From: Azotobacter vinelandii CA
GTDB lineage: Bacteria > Pseudomonadota > Gammaproteobacteria > Pseudomonadales > Pseudomonadaceae
Length of the DNA stretch: 64,000 bases
Direction of reading: 5' to 3'
NCBI RefSeq assembly: GCF_000380335.1
Contig: NC_021149.1
Span: 4,702,501-4,766,500, forward strand
Shown: positions 44,345-56,938 of the stretch, piece by piece
Position numbering within the stretch: the first letter of the stretch is position 1
How the letters are laid out: each line of letters opens with the position of its first letter
The notes under the pieces: generated by a model
Database searches by the model: none
Told to the model about the DNA's origin: nothing
Seen by the model: the letters and a program-made list of their open reading frames with translations, nothing else
Made by a program: the position numbers and the translations under genes

Positions 44345-45106
44345 CTAACGGAATCCGTGGCGATCGCGGACCAGCCGATAGGCCTCGTGCAGCTCGCGGG
44401 TCCGCGCCGTGGCCGCGCGCAGCCGCGCCGGACTCGCCCCGGCGCGGCCCAGCTTGTCCGGGTGATGCCGGCTGAGCAGGCGCCGATAGGCGTGCTTGAT
44501 GGCCGCCGGATCGCTGTCGGGGCGGATGCCGAGCAGGCGCAGGGCCCGCGGGTAGCCGTCGGCCTCGGACGGCGCCGGCAGCGGTGCGCAGTCGTGCCCG
44601 AGCGCCTCGACCTGGGCGTTGCTGCGCCCCAGCCAGCGTCCCCAGAGCAGCAGCAGTTCGCGCTCGGCCGGCCCCACCCGGCCGTCGGCCCAGGCCATCC
44701 GCCAGCACGCGCGCAACAGGTGCTCGACCCGTTCGGCCTGGCCACTCAGGCGCTGCAGCGAACGGCGCAGGCCGTCGATGCCGAGCATGCCGTGGGCGAA
44801 GATCCGGCTGGCGGCCTGCCGCGCCCGCGCATCCAGTCCGAGGGCGCCCATCTCGCGACAGGCCTGGCGCAGATGAGCCTCCTGCACAGGGCCCTCGCGC
44901 CGCGCCAGGCGGCCGAGCAGGTGGAACAGCAGTTCATGGTCGCCCTCCGCCGGACGCAGGCCCAGGCGCTCGACCAGTTGCCGCCAGGAGCGCAGTTTCA
45001 GACGGCGATCCAGCGCCAAGCCGAGCAAGACGCCCACCACGCCCCCGGGCAGACCGCTCACCAGCAGGCCGGCCAGGGCGCCCAGCGGGGCGAACGGCCG
45101 GACCAT
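44345..45106 (-). CDS. DjlA-like J-domain protein
   Basis: Membrane-anchored J-domain co-chaperone-like protein of 253 residues. A hydrophobic N-terminus (LGALAGLLVSGLPGGVVGVLL) is followed by a TerB-like helical region (about 50-150) and a C-terminal J domain (about 185-250) with the HPD triad in SRHHPDKLG. This is the order found in DjlA, which stimulates DnaK. The gene starts one nucleotide after the murU stop, so it belongs to the amgK-murU operon, as in Pseudomonas. Confidence 0.85.
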   Translation of the reverse strand: MVRPFAPLGALAGLLVSGLPGGVVGVLLGLALDRRLKLRSWRQLVERLGLRPAEGDHELLFHLLGRLARREGPVQEAHLRQACREMGALGLDARARQAASRIFAHGMLGIDGLRRSLQRLSGQAERVEHLLRACWRMAWADGRVGPAERELLLLWGRWLGRSNAQVEALGHDCAPLPAPSEADGYPRALRLLGIRPDSDPAAIKHAYRRLLSRHHPDKLGRAGASPARLRAATARTRELHEAYRLVRDRHGFR

Positions 45107-45107
45107 C

Positions 45108-46805
<1,698 letters not shown>

Positions 46806-46931
46806 CTACTCCCACGGACCTAGCCGTTGTCAGACGCATTGATTTATTATGGTCGATCTTACCCCAGCCTAGCGCAGGCTGTGCCGTACCGGCTGTTGGC
46901 GCACAGACAGGAAGCCCGGACATAAACTCAG

Positions 46932-49691
46932 ATGGCCCTCACTCCTCCCCGCTCGTTGTTCCGCAGAAAGTTTCCTCTTCTGGTCACCGGTAGCCTGTTG
47001 GTTCTGGGCTCGGCTCGCCTGCTGGCCGCCGAGCAGTTCGACTGCCGGCCCTCCGCCGCGGGTGGCTGGGACTGCGCCCCCAAGGCCAGCGCCCAACCCC
47101 TGCCGCCGCGCCCGCACGAAGCCGCCAGCGCGGCGGCCGCTCCCGGCGCGCAGCCCGCCGGCAAGGAGAAGGCCGCGCCGACCCTGGTCACCGAGAGCGA
47201 AGGCTTCGCCCTGGCTTCGCGCAGCGCCGACTACAGCCACCTGGACTGGGTACCGAGGGAGAAGCTGAGCCCGGCGCAACTGGCCGAAATCAGTCCCTAC
47301 TGCACCGGCACCTACGTCGAGCCGCCACGAGTGGGCATGGACGACAGCACGCCGATGCGCGACGCGCCGACCTACGTCTCCGCCCGCGCGTCGCGCTACG
47401 ACCAGGAGAAGCAGATCGCCTCGATCGCCGGCGACGTGGTGCTGCGCCAGGGCAGCATGCAGGTGGAGGCCGACGAGGCGCGCCTGCACCAGCAGGAAAG
47501 CCGGGGCGAGGTGCTCGGCAACGTCAGGCTGCGCGACAAGGGCTTTTTGGTCGTCGGCGACCGCGCCGAGCTGCTGATGGAAAACGGCGAGGCGCAAGTG
47601 GAGAACGCCGAGTACGTCGTCCACAGCGCCCACGCTCGCGGCAGCGCGCTCAAGGCCAAGCGCGAGGAAACCTCGATCATCCGCCTCAAGGACGGTACCT
47701 ACACCACCTGCGAGCCGGGCAGCAACACCTGGACCCTGAGCGGCAAGAACATCAAGCTGGACCCGGTCAGCGGCCGCGGCACTGCCACCCACGTGACGCT
47801 GCGGGTACACGACCTGCCGGTGTTCTACACCCCGTACATCCAGTTCCCGATCGACAACCGCCGCCAGTCCGGTTTCCTGACGCCGGGCTTCAGCAGTTCG
47901 GGCAGCAGCGGCCTCTCCCTGCAGGCGCCCTACTACTTCAACCTGGCGCCGAACTACGACGCCACGCTCTACCCGACCTACATGACCGACCGCGGCCTGC
48001 TGCTGGAAGGCGAGTTCCGCTACCTGACCAAGACCAGCGAAGGCCAGGTCGGCGCGGCCTACATCGACGACAAGGAAGACGAGCGCGAGCTGCAGTCGGA
48101 CTACGAGGACCAGCGCTGGATGTACAGCTGGCAGCACATCGGCGGGCTGAACTCGCGCCTGATGGCCGAGGTCGACTTCACCGACATCAGCGACCCCTAC
48201 TACTTCCAGGACCTGCGCACCGACCTGGGCATCAACCAGCCGGACTTCCTCAACCAGCGCGGCACCCTGAGCTGGCGCGGCGACACCTTCACCGCGCGCC
48301 TCAACGCGCACGCCTTCGAGCGCACCACGATCGCCGACCGCACGCCCTACGACATCCTGCCGCAGGTCAGCCTCGACGGCTTCCTGCCGTACCGCCCGTA
48401 CGGCCTGTACTTCACCTACGGCACCGAGTACGCCAAGTTCGAGCGCGACCTGCGCACCGGCTTCTTCACCGACGAGGACGGCAACACGGACGAACGCTGG
48501 TACGACGAATACATTACCGGGCTGGATCGCGCCGAAGGCGACCGCACCCACCTGGAGCCGGGCGTCAGCCTGCCGCTGGAGTGGACCTGGGGCTACCTCA
48601 AGCCCTCGGTCAAGATCGCCCATACCCGCTACGACCTGGATCTGGACGCCCAGGGCAAGACCACACTCGGCGGCCAGCACTTCGACGACAGCCCGGACCG
48701 CACCGTGCCGCTCTACAGCCTGGAGGGCGGCCTCTACTTCGACCGCAACGTCAACTGGTTCGGCAAGGGCTTCCGGCAGACCCTGGAGCCGCGCATGTAC
48801 TACCTCTACGTGCCGTACCGCGACCAGGAGGACATACCGGTATTCGATACCGGCGAGCACGTCTTCAGCTACGCCTCGCTGTGGCGCGACAACCGCTTCA
48901 CCGGCAAGGACCGCATCGGCGACGCCAACCAGTTGTCGCTCGGCGTGACCAGCCGCTGGATCGAAGCCAACGGCTTCGAACGCCAGCGCATCAGCTTCGG
49001 CCAGACCTTCTACTTCCAGGATCGCCGGGTGCAGATGCCGCGCGTGGACTACGAGAAACGCGACGACTCCGAGTCCAAGGTCTCGCCCTACGCGCTGGAA
49101 TATGTGTACCGCTTCAACCACGACTGGCGCCTGACCTCCGAGTTCAACTGGGACCCGGACGAGCACCATCCCCGCTCCAGCAACGTCATGTTCCATTACC
49201 AGCCGGCCGACAATCCGAACAAGATCGTCAACCTGGGCTATCGCTACCGCAACGACGTGATGCGCTACAACCAGTCCACCGGCACCTGGGACTACAGTAC
49301 CGACTTCGGCAACTGCGACACCGACCCGGACTGCATCAAGGACTACTACAAGATCGACCAGCACGACTTCTCGACCATCTGGCCGCTCGCCCCGCACTGG
49401 AGCGCCATCGCCCGCTGGCAGTACGACTACAGCCGCGATCGCACCCTGGAAGCCTTCGGCGGCTTCGAGTACGACAGTTGTTGCTGGAAGCTGCGCCTGA
49501 TCAGCCGCTACTGGATCGGCTACGACGAGAACGAACTCAACCCGGATCAGAACGACGACGCCGACAAGGGCCTCTTCCTGCAGGTGGTGTTCAAGGGCCT
49601 CGGCGGCGTGATGGGCAACAAGGTGGAGGCGTTCCTCGACCAAGGCATCGAAGGTTACCTCGAACGTGAACAGCAACAAAAAGCTCACTGA
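46932..49691 (+). CDS. lptD: LPS-assembly protein LptD
   Basis: Outer-membrane translocon component that, with LptE, inserts lipopolysaccharide in the outer leaflet. 919 residues: signal peptide ([20 protein letters not shown], cleavage near residue 33), an N-terminal LptA-like beta-jellyroll (about 140-280) and a large C-terminal barrel (about 290-890). Cysteines of the structural disulfides are visible, including the vicinal pair in YDSCCWKL. The ribosome-binding site is weak, as the nearest purine-rich block is far upstream. The 3' end overlaps surA by 26 nt, implying coupled translation of LptD and the chaperone that folds it. Confidence 0.95.
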   Translation: MALTPPRSLFRRKFPLLVTGSLLVLGSARLLAAEQFDCRPSAAGGWDCAPKASAQPLPPRPHEAASAAAAPGAQPAGKEKAAPTLVTESEGFALASRSADYSHLDWVPREKLSPAQLAEISPYCTGTYVEPPRVGMDDSTPMRDAPTYVSARASRYDQEKQIASIAGDVVLRQGSMQVEADEARLHQQESRGEVLGNVRLRDKGFLVVGDRAELLMENGEAQVENAEYVVHSAHARGSALKAKREETSIIRLKDGTYTTCEPGSNTWTLSGKNIKLDPVSGRGTATHVTLRVHDLPVFYTPYIQFPIDNRRQSGFLTPGFSSSGSSGLSLQAPYYFNLAPNYDATLYPTYMTDRGLLLEGEFRYLTKTSEGQVGAAYIDDKEDERELQSDYEDQRWMYSWQHIGGLNSRLMAEVDFTDISDPYYFQDLRTDLGINQPDFLNQRGTLSWRGDTFTARLNAHAFERTTIADRTPYDILPQVSLDGFLPYRPYGLYFTYGTEYAKFERDLRTGFFTDEDGNTDERWYDEYITGLDRAEGDRTHLEPGVSLPLEWTWGYLKPSVKIAHTRYDLDLDAQGKTTLGGQHFDDSPDRTVPLYSLEGGLYFDRNVNWFGKGFRQTLEPRMYYLYVPYRDQEDIPVFDTGEHVFSYASLWRDNRFTGKDRIGDANQLSLGVTSRWIEANGFERQRISFGQTFYFQDRRVQMPRVDYEKRDDSESKVSPYALEYVYRFNHDWRLTSEFNWDPDEHHPRSSNVMFHYQPADNPNKIVNLGYRYRNDVMRYNQSTGTWDYSTDFGNCDTDPDCIKDYYKIDQHDFSTIWPLAPHWSAIARWQYDYSRDRTLEAFGGFEYDSCCWKLRLISRYWIGYDENELNPDQNDDADKGLFLQVVFKGLGGVMGNKVEAFLDQGIEGYLEREQQQKAH

Positions 49692-50964
49692 ACGCCTGCG
49701 CTCGCTGCTGCTGGCGACCCTGCTGCTCGGCAGCGCGGCACAGGGCGAAGTACGCCCGCTGGACCGTATCGTCGCCATCATCGACAACGATGTGGTCATG
49801 CAGACCCAGCTCGACCGGCGCCTGCGCGAGGTCGAGCAGACCATCGCCAAGCGCGGCGCCCAGTTGCCGCCACGGGACCAACTCGTCTCCCAGGTGCTGG
49901 AGCGGCTGATCCTGGAAAGCATCCAGTTGCAGATGGGCTCGCGCGCCGGCATCCGCATCGGCGACGAGGAACTCGCCCAGGCGATGGCCACCATCGCCCA
50001 GCGCAACGGCCTGACCCTCGAACAGTTCCAGGCCGCCCTGGCCCGCGACGGCCTGTCCTTCGACGAGGCCCGCGAGCAGGTGCGCCGCGAGATGATCATC
50101 AGCCGCGTCCGCCAGCGCGTGGTGGCCGACCGCATCCAGATCAGCGATCACGAAGTGCAGAACTTCCTCGCCTCGGATCTCGGCAAGCTGCAGTTGTCGG
50201 AGGAGTTCCGCCTGGCCAACATCACCATTCCGCTGCCCGACGGCGCCCCGCCCGAGCAGATCCAGGCCGCCGAGCAGCAGGTGCTGGAGATCTACCGCCA
50301 ACTGAGCGACGGCGCCGACTTCGCCCAACTGGCGATCACCCGCTCGGCCGGCGAAACCGCCCTGGAAGGCGGCGAGATCGGCTGGCGCAGGGCGGCCCAG
50401 TTGCCGCCGCCGTTCGACAACCTGGTCAGTCAGTTGCCGGTCGGCGGCGTCACCGAGCCGGTGCGTACGCCGGGCGGCTACATCATTATCAAGCTGCTGG
50501 AAAAGCGCGGCGGCAGCGCCCAGATCCGCGACGAGGTGCACGTTCGCCACATCCTGATCAAGCCGAGCGAAATCCGCACCGATATCGATGCCAGGCGCCT
50601 GATCGAACGCATCCACGAGCGCATTCTCAACGGCGAGGACTTCGCCGAACTGGCGAAGAGCTTCTCGGAAGACCCGGGATCGGCGCTGAACGGCGGCGAT
50701 CTCAACTGGATCGACCCGAACGCCCTGGTGCCGGAATTCCGCGAGATGATGGCCAAGACGCCCGCCGGCGAGCTGTCGCCGCCGTTCAAGAGCCCGTTCG
50801 GCTGGCACGTGCTGGAAGTGCTCGGCCGGCGCGCCACCGACAGCAGTACCCAGGTCCGCGAACAGCAGGCGATGAACGTGCTGCGCAACCGCAAGTACGA
50901 CGAGGAACTGCAGTCCTGGCTGCGCCAGATCCGCGACGAGGCTTACGTGGAAACCAAGCTGTGA
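49666..50964 (+). CDS. surA: Periplasmic chaperone/prolyl isomerase SurA
   Basis: Chaperone for outer-membrane proteins, including LptD, 432 residues. A signal peptide (about 1-27) is followed by the N-terminal chaperone domain ([20 protein letters not shown]), two parvulin PPIase domains (about 175-275 and 285-385; [16 protein letters not shown] and [16 protein letters not shown] mark them) and a C-terminal helix. The start is GTG at 49666, inside the end of lptD. Its stop overlaps the GTG start of pdxA (50961-50964). Confidence 0.94.
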   Translation: MNSNKKLTERLRSLLLATLLLGSAAQGEVRPLDRIVAIIDNDVVMQTQLDRRLREVEQTIAKRGAQLPPRDQLVSQVLERLILESIQLQMGSRAGIRIGDEELAQAMATIAQRNGLTLEQFQAALARDGLSFDEAREQVRREMIISRVRQRVVADRIQISDHEVQNFLASDLGKLQLSEEFRLANITIPLPDGAPPEQIQAAEQQVLEIYRQLSDGADFAQLAITRSAGETALEGGEIGWRRAAQLPPPFDNLVSQLPVGGVTEPVRTPGGYIIIKLLEKRGGSAQIRDEVHVRHILIKPSEIRTDIDARRLIERIHERILNGEDFAELAKSFSEDPGSALNGGDLNWIDPNALVPEFREMMAKTPAGELSPPFKSPFGWHVLEVLGRRATDSSTQVREQQAMNVLRNRKYDEELQSWLRQIRDEAYVETKL

Positions 50965-51947
50965 GCGTGCGGCGCTTCGCCCTCACGCCCGGCGAGCCGG
51001 CCGGCATAGGCCCCGACCTGTGCCTGCTGCTGGCCCGCCAGGCCCAGCCCCAGGCACTGGTCGCCATCGCCAGCCGTGCGCTGCTCGCGGAGCGCGCCGC
51101 CCTGCTGGGCCTCGACATCGAGCTGATCCCCGTCGCGCCGGAAGCCTGGCCGACCGCCCCCGCCGCGGCCGGCAGCCTGTACGTATGGGACACGCCACTG
51201 CGTGCCGCGGTGCGCGCCGGCCATCTCGATCCGGCGAACGCCGCCTACGTCCTGGAAACCCTGGACCGCGCCGGCCGCGGCTGCCTGGCCGGCGACTTCG
51301 CCGGGATGATCACCGCGCCGGTGCACAAGGGCGTGATCAACGAGGCCGGCATTCCCTTCTCCGGGCACACCGAATTCCTCGCCGAGCTGACCGGCACCGA
51401 ACAGGTGGTGATGATGCTCGCCACCACCGGCCTGCGCGTGGCCCTGGTCACCACCCACCTGCCGCTGCGCGCGGTGGCCGACGCCATCACCGCCGAACGC
51501 CTGGAGCGGGTGATCCGCATCCTGCACGCCGACCTGCTCGGCAAGTTCGGCATCGCCCGCCCGCGCATCCTGGTCTGCGGCCTGAATCCGCATGCCGGCG
51601 AAGGCGGCCACCTGGGCCGCGAGGAAATCGAGGTGATCGAACCCGTGCTGGAGCGTCTGCGCGGCGAAGGCCTGGATCTGGTCGGCCCGCTGCCGGCCGA
51701 TACCCTGTTCACCCCCAGGCACCTCGAGGATTGCGACGCGGTGCTGGCGATGTACCACGACCAGGGCCTGCCGGTGCTCAAGTACAAGGGCTTCGGCGCC
51801 GCGGTCAACGTCACTCTCGGCCTGCCGATCGTGCGCACCTCGGTCGATCACGGCACCGCGCTGGATCTGGCCGGCAGCGGCCGGGTCGACACCGGCAGCC
51901 TGCAGGTGGCGCTGGAAACCGCCTACCGGATGAGCACCGGCCGGTAG
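50961..51947 (+). CDS. pdxA: 4-hydroxythreonine-4-phosphate dehydrogenase
   Basis: NAD-dependent enzyme of pyridoxal phosphate synthesis, 328 residues. Signatures include [15 protein letters not shown] at the start, the metal histidines in [14 protein letters not shown] and [10 protein letters not shown], and [15 protein letters not shown] near the end. The start is GTG at 50961, overlapping the surA stop. The next gene, rsmA, begins 135 nt further on, which leaves room for a separate promoter. Confidence 0.95.
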   Translation: MSVRRFALTPGEPAGIGPDLCLLLARQAQPQALVAIASRALLAERAALLGLDIELIPVAPEAWPTAPAAAGSLYVWDTPLRAAVRAGHLDPANAAYVLETLDRAGRGCLAGDFAGMITAPVHKGVINEAGIPFSGHTEFLAELTGTEQVVMMLATTGLRVALVTTHLPLRAVADAITAERLERVIRILHADLLGKFGIARPRILVCGLNPHAGEGGHLGREEIEVIEPVLERLRGEGLDLVGPLPADTLFTPRHLEDCDAVLAMYHDQGLPVLKYKGFGAAVNVTLGLPIVRTSVDHGTALDLAGSGRVDTGSLQVALETAYRMSTGR

Positions 51948-52082
51948 CCTCGACCGCCGTCCCGGGCGAAGCCGTCGTGGCCGTCCAGCCGCCCATGGAT
52001 TCAGGCCCGGCGCGCCTCGCTGCTAAACTGCGTCTTTTTGCATTCGCTTTGAGCTTGTGGCTTGAAGCTTGGAGCCCGCCCC

Positions 52083-52901
52083 ATGTCCGAGCTGTACCAG
52101 CACCGCGCACGCAAGCGCTTCGGCCAGAACTTCCTGCACGATGCCGGCGTCATCCACCGCATCCTGCGCGCCATCCATCCCCGCGCCGACGAGCGCCTGG
52201 TCGAGATCGGTCCAGGCCAGGGCGCCCTGACCGAGGGTTTGCTCGGTAGTGGTGCACGACTCGACGTCATCGAGCTGGACCTCGACCTGATCCCGCTGCT
52301 CAAACTGAAGTTCGGCCTCGAGCCACGCTTCCACCTGCATCAGGGCGATGCGCTGAAGTTCGACTTCGCCCGCCTGTGCGGCACGCCGCACAGCCTGCGC
52401 ATCGTCGGCAACCTTCCCTACAACATTTCCACGCCGCTGATCTTCCATCTGCTGGAACATGCCGGCCTGATCCGCGACATGCATTTCATGCTGCAGAAGG
52501 AAGTGGTCGAGCGCCTGGCCGCCGAGCCGGGCGGCGGCGACTGGGGACGGTTGTCGATCATGGTCCAGTACCATTGCCGGGTGGAACACCTGTTCAATGT
52601 CGGCCCGGGTGCCTTCAACCCGCCGCCGAAGGTCGACTCGGCGATCGTCCGCCTGGTCCCCCACGAGACCCTGCCGCATCCGGCCAGGGACCCCGCCCTG
52701 CTCGAGCGCATCGTCCGCGAGGCCTTCAACCAGCGGCGCAAGACCCTGCGCAATACCCTCAAGGGTCTGCTCGCCGCCACGGATATAGAAGCCGCCGGCG
52801 TCGATGGCAGCCTGCGTCCCGAGCAACTGGACCTGGCCGCCTTCGTCCGCCTAGCCGATCATCTGCACGCGCGGACGGAGGAACACCGCCCGCCCGAATG
52901 A
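52083..52901 (+). CDS. rsmA: 16S rRNA dimethyladenosine transferase
   Basis: RsmA (KsgA) dimethylates two adjacent adenosines in the 3' hairpin of 16S rRNA and acts as a late check in 30S assembly. 272 residues with the AdoMet motif [27 protein letters not shown] at the N-terminus and the catalytic NLPYNIST motif. The ATG at 52083 is preceded by GGAG. Upstream is a GCTTGTGGCTTGAAGCTTGG stretch that recurs near yeaH. Gene order rsmA-apaG-apaH is conserved in gammaproteobacteria. Confidence 0.96.
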   Translation: MSELYQHRARKRFGQNFLHDAGVIHRILRAIHPRADERLVEIGPGQGALTEGLLGSGARLDVIELDLDLIPLLKLKFGLEPRFHLHQGDALKFDFARLCGTPHSLRIVGNLPYNISTPLIFHLLEHAGLIRDMHFMLQKEVVERLAAEPGGGDWGRLSIMVQYHCRVEHLFNVGPGAFNPPPKVDSAIVRLVPHETLPHPARDPALLERIVREAFNQRRKTLRNTLKGLLAATDIEAAGVDGSLRPEQLDLAAFVRLADHLHARTEEHRPPE

Positions 52902-52942
52902 GTCCGAACCCCATTCAGCCATCCGTCAACAGAGCCCAACGC

Positions 52943-53323
52943 ATGTCAGATCCCCGCTATCAGATCGACGTCAGCGTCGAGACCCGTTACCTGCCGGAGC
53001 AGTCGCAGCCGGAGCAGAACCGCTATGTCTTCGCCTACAGCGTGACCATCCGCAACAACGGCCTGCTGCCGGCCCAACTGCTGTCGCGCCACTGGCTGAT
53101 CACCGACGGCGACGGCCATGTCCAGGAGGTTCGCGGCCCCGGCGTGATCGGCACGCAGCCGCTGCTCGGCCCGGGGCAGAGCCACAACTACGACAGCAGC
53201 ACGCTGCTCGCCACCCAGGTCGGCACCATGCAGGGCAGCTACCAGATGGTCGCCGAGGACGGGCACGCTTTCGACGCCCCGATCCGTCCGTTCCGCCTGG
53301 CCGTGCCCGGGGCCCTGCACTGA
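52943..53323 (+). CDS. apaG: ApaG protein
   Basis: ApaG (DUF525) fold protein of 126 residues, an immunoglobulin-like beta sandwich. [41 protein letters not shown] and MQGSYQMV are the conserved blocks. Its molecular role is not settled; it has been linked to metal binding and polyphosphate/dinucleotide metabolism by context. The stop codon TGA shares one base with the ATG of apaH (TGATG at 53321-53325). Confidence 0.94.
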   Translation: MSDPRYQIDVSVETRYLPEQSQPEQNRYVFAYSVTIRNNGLLPAQLLSRHWLITDGDGHVQEVRGPGVIGTQPLLGPGQSHNYDSSTLLATQVGTMQGSYQMVAEDGHAFDAPIRPFRLAVPGALH

Positions 53324-54156
53324 TGGCCGTGTATGCGACCGGCGACCTGCAGGGTTGCCTGGAGCCCCTGAAATGCCTGCTGGACAGGGTTGCCTTCGAG
53401 CCCGGCCGGGATCGCCTGTGGCTGACCGGAGACCTGGTCAACCGCGGTCCCCAGTCACTGGAAACCCTGCGCTTCATCCACGGCATGCGTGACTCGGTGA
53501 CCACGGTGCTGGGCAACCACGACCTGCACCTGCTGGCCGTGGCGCACGACATCGAACGCCTGAAGAAGAGCGACACGCTGCGGGAGATCCTCGAGGCGCC
53601 CGATCGCGACCTGCTACTCGACTGGCTGCGCTGGCAGAAACTACTGCACCACGATGGCGAACGCGGCATCGTCCTGGTGCATGCCGGCATCCCGCCGCAA
53701 TGGTCGTTGAAAAAGGCATTGCGCCTGGCCGCCGAGGTCGAGGAAGCCCTCCGCGACGACAGCCGGCTACCGCAATTTCTCGATGGCATGTACGGCAACG
53801 ACCCCCTGCGCTGGAACGGCCGGCTGCGCGGTACGGCGCGTCTGCGGGCGATCACCAACTACTTCACGCGGATGCGCTTCTGCACCGCCGACGGCACCCT
53901 CGACCTGAAGAGCAAGGAGGGGCTTGGCAGCGCACCGTCCGGCTTCACCCCCTGGTTCAGCCATCCCCGGCGCAAGACCCGCGGCCAGAAGATCCTCTTC
54001 GGCCACTGGGCCGCCCTGGAAGGCCACTGCGACGAACCCGGAGTGATCGCCCTGGACACCGGCTGCGTCTGGGGCGGCGCGCTGACCCTGCTCAACCTGG
54101 ATACCGGCGAATATCACCGCTGCGCCTGCGACGGCGCCAAGGGCGACGCCGGCTAG
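53323..54156 (+). CDS. apaH: Bis(5'-nucleosyl)-tetraphosphatase, symmetrical
   Basis: Metallophosphatase of 277 residues that hydrolyses Ap4A to two ADP (and removes Np4-type RNA caps). The phosphoesterase motifs are [31 protein letters not shown] and the later histidines [10 protein letters not shown]. Translation is coupled to apaG by a one-base overlap. The family is about 270-280 residues, so it is full length. Confidence 0.95.
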   Translation: MAVYATGDLQGCLEPLKCLLDRVAFEPGRDRLWLTGDLVNRGPQSLETLRFIHGMRDSVTTVLGNHDLHLLAVAHDIERLKKSDTLREILEAPDRDLLLDWLRWQKLLHHDGERGIVLVHAGIPPQWSLKKALRLAAEVEEALRDDSRLPQFLDGMYGNDPLRWNGRLRGTARLRAITNYFTRMRFCTADGTLDLKSKEGLGSAPSGFTPWFSHPRRKTRGQKILFGHWAALEGHCDEPGVIALDTGCVWGGALTLLNLDTGEYHRCACDGAKGDAG

Positions 54157-54226
54157 AGGGGCGGTTGCGGATCGGTTAGCCTTTTCCCGTTGACGAGCGA
54201 CCCGTTCCAGCCATCGAGGTGCAAAC

Positions 54227-54565
54227 ATGAGCGAATTCCGTCGTATCCCGCCCCAGCAGGCCCAGGTCCTGCGCAGCCAGGGCGCCGTGGTGGTGGACAT
54301 CCGCGACCCGCAGAGCTACGCCCAGGGCCATATCGCCGGCGCGCGCCATCTGGACAATCAGTCCCTCGCCGACTTCATGGCCCAGGCGGATTTCCAGCGG
54401 CCGCTGATCGTCGCCTGCTACCATGGCAACTCCAGCCAGGGCGCTGCGGCCTACCTGGCCCAGCAGGGCTTCACCGAGGTCTACAGCCTGGATGGCGGCT
54501 TCGAGTTGTGGCGCGCCACCTTCCCCGACGAGGTCGCGCCAGGCACGGCGGGCCAGCCCGGCTGA
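54227..54565 (+). CDS. glpE: Thiosulfate sulfurtransferase GlpE
   Basis: Single-domain rhodanese of 112 residues. The active-site loop is [11 protein letters not shown] with catalytic C64, and [19 protein letters not shown] is the N-terminal CH2 motif. It transfers sulfane sulfur from thiosulfate to acceptors such as thioredoxin. As in Pseudomonas, it lies between apaH and prkA. A GC-rich hairpin follows its stop at 54589-54609. Confidence 0.92.
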   Translation: MSEFRRIPPQQAQVLRSQGAVVVDIRDPQSYAQGHIAGARHLDNQSLADFMAQADFQRPLIVACYHGNSSQGAAAYLAQQGFTEVYSLDGGFELWRATFPDEVAPGTAGQPG

Positions 54566-54910
54566 GCCCTGCCCGAACCGTTCCGGGCCCGGCCCGCAGG
54601 GCGGGCCGGACGCCTCCCCACACGCGGCAGACGCCTTCCTTCCCCTCTCGTCGGACCGTCATCCACGGGCCTCGGGCAATCGCGCATCCCCTTGTCATTT
54701 GCTTGCGCAACCGTGCTACTGTCGATACCGAACTATTCTTGTTCCTAAGCCACCCAGATCAAGGCAAAGCCGGCACACGGCTTGCTATTAATTATCCAGG
54801 CAATGACCTTCGGGCATGGGGGATTTCATCGGCTGGCCCACGCCAGCGAACCGCCAACACCCAAAAGCTTCAAACCAAAGCCGGCTCCGAGCATCGAACG
54901 AGGTGACGAC
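54566..54910. other. glpE-prkA intergenic region
   Basis: About 345 nt without a gene. It holds the hairpin at 54589-54609, then a distinctly AT-richer segment (about 54690-54800) with TATTAAT-like sequence at 54785, suitable for the promoter of the prkA-yeaH-spoVR operon. I could not assign a sigma factor with confidence, although the module is RpoS-dependent in E. coli. Confidence 0.45.
54589..54609 (+). terminator. Hairpin after glpE
   Basis: CCGGCCCGC-AGG-GCGGGCCGG is a perfect 9-bp GC stem with a 3-nt loop, 23 nt after the glpE stop. There is no T-run behind it, so termination would be inefficient or assisted. Confidence 0.6.
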
Positions 54911-56833
54911 ATGAGTATCTTCAGCCACTTTCAACAACGCTATGAAACGACGCGTCAGGAAGAGTACTCCCTCCAGGAGTACCTCGAACTGTGCAAGCAG
55001 GACCGTAGCGCCTATGCCACCGCAGCCGAACGGATGCTGATGGCCATCGGCGAGCCGGAACTGGTGGACACCTCCACCGACTCCCGGCTGTCGCGGATCT
55101 TCTCCAACAAGGTCATTCGCCGCTATCCGGCCTTCGCCGATTTCCATGGCATGGAAGACAGTATCGAGCAGATCGTCTCCTACTTCCGCCATGCGGCCCA
55201 GGGCCTGGAAGAGAAGAAGCAGATCCTCTACCTACTGGGTCCGGTGGGTGGCGGCAAGTCCTCCCTGGCCGAGAAGCTCAAGCAACTGATAGAGAAGGTG
55301 CCCTTCTACGCGATCAAGGGCTCGCCGGTGTTCGAATCGCCCCTGGGGCTGTTCAACGCCGCCGAGGACGGCGAGATCCTCGAAGAGGATTTCGGTATTC
55401 CGCGCCGCTACCTCTCCACCATCATGTCGCCCTGGGCGACCAAACGGCTCAACGAGTTCGGCGGAGACATCAGCCAGTTCCGCGTGGTCAAGCTGTATCC
55501 CTCGATCCTCAACCAGATCGCGGTGGCCAAGACCGAGCCGGGTGACGAGAACAACCAGGACATCTCCGCCCTGGTCGGCAAGGTCGATATCCGCAAACTG
55601 GAAGAATTCCCGCAGAACGACGCCGACGCCTACAGCTACTCCGGCGCGCTGTGCCGCGCCAACCAGGGCCTGATGGAATTCGTCGAGATGTTCAAGGCGC
55701 CGATCAAGGTGCTCCACCCGTTGCTGACCGCCACCCAGGAAGGCAACTACAACAGTACCGAGGGCCTCGGCGCGATCCCCTACAGCGGCATCATCCTCGC
55801 CCACTCCAACGAGTCCGAGTGGCACAGCTTCCGCAACAACAAGAACAACGAGGCGTTCATCGACCGTATCTACATCGTCAAGGTGCCCTACTGCCTGCGC
55901 GTCTCCGACGAGATCAGGATCTACGACAAGCTGCTGACCCACAGCTCGCTGGCCAAGGCCCACTGCGCACCGGACACCCTGAAGATGCTGGCCCAGTTCT
56001 CCGTGCTTTCGCGGCTGAAAGAACCGGAAAACTCCAACATCTACTCGAAAATGCGCGTCTATGACGGCGAAAACCTGAAGGACACCGATCCCAAGGCCAA
56101 GTCGATCCAGGAGTACCGCGATACCGCCGGGGTGGATGAGGGCATGAACGGTCTGTCGACCCGCTTCGCCTTCAAAATCCTCTCCAAGGTGTTCAACTTC
56201 GACCCGCACGAGATCGCCGCCAACCCGGTGCACCTGCTCTACGTACTGGAGCAGCAGATCGAGCAGGAACAGTTTCCGCCGGAGGTGCGCGAGCGCTACC
56301 TGCGCTACATCAAGGAATACCTGGCGCCGCGCTACATCGACTTCATCGGCAAGGAGATCCAGACCGCCTACCTCGAGTCCTACAGCGAGTACGGTCAGAA
56401 CATCTTCGATCGCTACGTGCTCTACGCCGACTTCTGGATTCAGGATCAGGAATACCGCGATCCGGAAACCGGCGAGATCCTCAACCGCATGGCCCTCAAC
56501 GAGGAACTGGAAAAGATCGAGAAGCCGGCCGGCATCAGCAACCCGAAGGATTTCCGCAACGAGATCGTCAACTTCGTGCTGCGCGCTCGCGCCAACAACA
56601 ACGGCAAGAACCCCAGTTGGCTCAGCTACGAGAAGCTGCGCGTGGTGATCGAGAAGAAGATGTTCTCCAATACCGAAGACCTGCTGCCGGTCATCAGCTT
56701 CAACGCCAAGGCGAGCAAGGAAGACCAGCAGAAGCACAACGACTTCGTCAAGCGTATGGTCGAACGCGGCTACACCGAGAAGCAGGTCAGGCTGCTCTCC
56801 GAGTGGTATCTGCGGGTCCGGAAGTCGCAGTAA
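54911..56833 (+). CDS. prkA: PrkA-family serine protein kinase
   Basis: AAA+/PrkA protein (YeaG in E. coli) of 640 residues: an AAA-type ATPase core with Walker A GPVGGGKSS (110-118) and a C-terminal PrkA kinase-like domain (about 390-635). YeaG/PrkA proteins phosphorylate substrates on serine or threonine and act in stationary phase and nitrogen starvation. I chose the ATG at 54911 (MSIFSHFQQRYE), with GAGG 8 nt upstream. It begins the prkA-yeaH-spoVR operon, the same order as in Pseudomonas. The targets and how the three proteins cooperate are not established. Confidence 0.93.
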   Translation: MSIFSHFQQRYETTRQEEYSLQEYLELCKQDRSAYATAAERMLMAIGEPELVDTSTDSRLSRIFSNKVIRRYPAFADFHGMEDSIEQIVSYFRHAAQGLEEKKQILYLLGPVGGGKSSLAEKLKQLIEKVPFYAIKGSPVFESPLGLFNAAEDGEILEEDFGIPRRYLSTIMSPWATKRLNEFGGDISQFRVVKLYPSILNQIAVAKTEPGDENNQDISALVGKVDIRKLEEFPQNDADAYSYSGALCRANQGLMEFVEMFKAPIKVLHPLLTATQEGNYNSTEGLGAIPYSGIILAHSNESEWHSFRNNKNNEAFIDRIYIVKVPYCLRVSDEIRIYDKLLTHSSLAKAHCAPDTLKMLAQFSVLSRLKEPENSNIYSKMRVYDGENLKDTDPKAKSIQEYRDTAGVDEGMNGLSTRFAFKILSKVFNFDPHEIAANPVHLLYVLEQQIEQEQFPPEVRERYLRYIKEYLAPRYIDFIGKEIQTAYLESYSEYGQNIFDRYVLYADFWIQDQEYRDPETGEILNRMALNEELEKIEKPAGISNPKDFRNEIVNFVLRARANNNGKNPSWLSYEKLRVVIEKKMFSNTEDLLPVISFNAKASKEDQQKHNDFVKRMVERGYTEKQVRLLSEWYLRVRKSQ

Positions 56834-56938
56834 TCCAGCCGCAAACCCCATGTTTCAAGCTGCAGGCGGAAGCAAGCCCCCGAGTTCGGCTCCGCTTGCG
56901 GCTTGTGGCCTGAGGTTGGCAGCTCCCCGGAGGGGTCT

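Noticed and set aside
46869-50135. A very long open frame (over 1,000 codons) antisense to lptD and surA
   Set aside because: It is a shadow frame of GC-rich codon bias: low-complexity Val/Ala/Asp/Gly composition, no domain, and it lies across two well-identified genes.
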